A DNA stretch of 23,952 bases. Origin: CAJXUU01 sp963975265. Its GTDB lineage: Bacteria; Bacteroidota; Bacteroidia; Chitinophagales; Saprospiraceae. The notes under the pieces are model-generated. The model had not been told where the DNA came from, made no database searches, and saw nothing but the letters and a program-made list of their open reading frames with translations. Position 1 is the first letter of the stretch, and each line of letters starts with the position of its first letter. A program made the position numbers and the translations under genes. Where the stretch lies: contig CAXBGT010000065.1 of NCBI GenBank assembly GCA_963975265.1, positions 1-23,952 on the forward strand, read 5' to 3'. Below, piece by piece: positions 23,670 to 23,952 of the stretch.

Positions 23670-23952
23670 TTATTCAGTTGGCTTAATAATTATTTTTTGA
23701 TCGACGAGTTCTCTTAAGTTATGCACAAATTCGTTGTAGCTATCTACCGATTCAGGAAGAAATGCCCCTGCGTTATGCTGAAAATATATATCCGCAACAA
23801 CTCTATTCTCTTCTGCATCATAGATCAGATTGGAGTTCATTTTGCCATATTCATTCTCAAAACTTTTAGTGGGTGTTTTGCCAGATACATAAGTCATATC
23901 TTCTGGTATCTCCATTGTAATATTAATGCTATCAGCTCTGTAATCTTTGACA
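23670..23952 (-). CDS. C-terminal end of a DUF3857-family protein (start beyond right edge)
   Basis: The frame is open from the right edge to the TAA at 23670-23672, giving 93 residues of the C-terminus. It contains INITMEIPEDMTYVSGKTPT and ends LRELVDQKIIIKPTE. The layout matches the C-terminal beta domain of the next gene (IKIKIPEGYTVESIPKKLN, then a final helix before KIVFAKK), so this is a tandem paralogue. An internal ATG at 23915 is not the start, since coding sequence continues upstream of it. The catalytic region is outside the window. The 9-base gap to the downstream gene indicates one operon. Confidence 0.8.
   Translation of the reverse strand, partial: VKDYRADSINITMEIPEDMTYVSGKTPTKSFENEYGKMNSNLIYDAEENRVVADIYFQHNAGAFLPESVDSYNEFVHNLRELVDQKIIIKPTE

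Noticed and set aside
1..23952. CRISPR arrays, tRNA or rRNA genes, intact insertion sequences, replication origins
   Set aside because: No regular repeat-spacer array, cloverleaf, rRNA stretch, intact transposase or terminal inverted repeats with target duplication was found on either strand.

Overview
This window reads as chromosomal DNA from a member of the Bacteroidota, probably a marine or environmental Cytophagales- or Saprospirales-like lineage. The evidence is a type IX secretion (T9SS) type A C-terminal domain, a TonB-dependent receptor with an STN domain, DUF3857 transglutaminase-fold proteins, the M1 lipoprotein aminopeptidase style, low GC, and -7 promoter boxes of the TAnnTTTG/TAnnTTCG type. 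The genus cannot be named from sequence alone.

Layout. At 1-1737 two minus-strand genes encode secreted surface proteins: a repeat-bearing protein cut by the left edge, and a T9SS cargo protein. They look more GC-rich than the rest. At 2310-5258 a tight plus-strand pair encodes a 127-residue protein ending in Gly-Gly and an 853-residue DUF4132/DUF7737 protein. A plus-strand M1 aminopeptidase lipoprotein follows (5381-7972). It converges on the minus-strand F1-ATPase genes atpG, atpA and atpH (8336-11723) across a hairpin-rich gap. Upstream of atpH is a 743-base gap with a decayed nuclease fragment in place of the expected atpF/atpE/atpB. Then come tadA and guaB (12467-14486), a TonB receptor (14832-17426), and a periplasmic adaptor/TolC pair (17650-20511), all minus strand. 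A short mutA-like gene lies on the plus strand (20738-21628). Two tandem DUF3857-family genes on the minus strand end the window, the second cut by the right edge.

How they fit together. Most genes are housekeeping or envelope functions: ATP synthesis, GTP supply and tRNA wobble editing, peptide degradation, outer-membrane uptake and efflux. The least explained unit is the 127-residue/DUF4132 pair. The C-terminal third of the small protein follows the pattern of ubiquitin's last strands and ends in a free Gly-Gly, which makes it a candidate ubiquitin-like modifier or carrier paired with a large protein of unknown function. No E1, E2, JAB peptidase or other conjugation enzyme is visible in the window, so this remains a hypothesis. 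Secondary points of interest are two tandem hairpins with three compensatory base-pair changes after atpG, a guaB promoter that nearly abuts the start codon (leaderless mRNA), and a short mutA-like protein without mutB.
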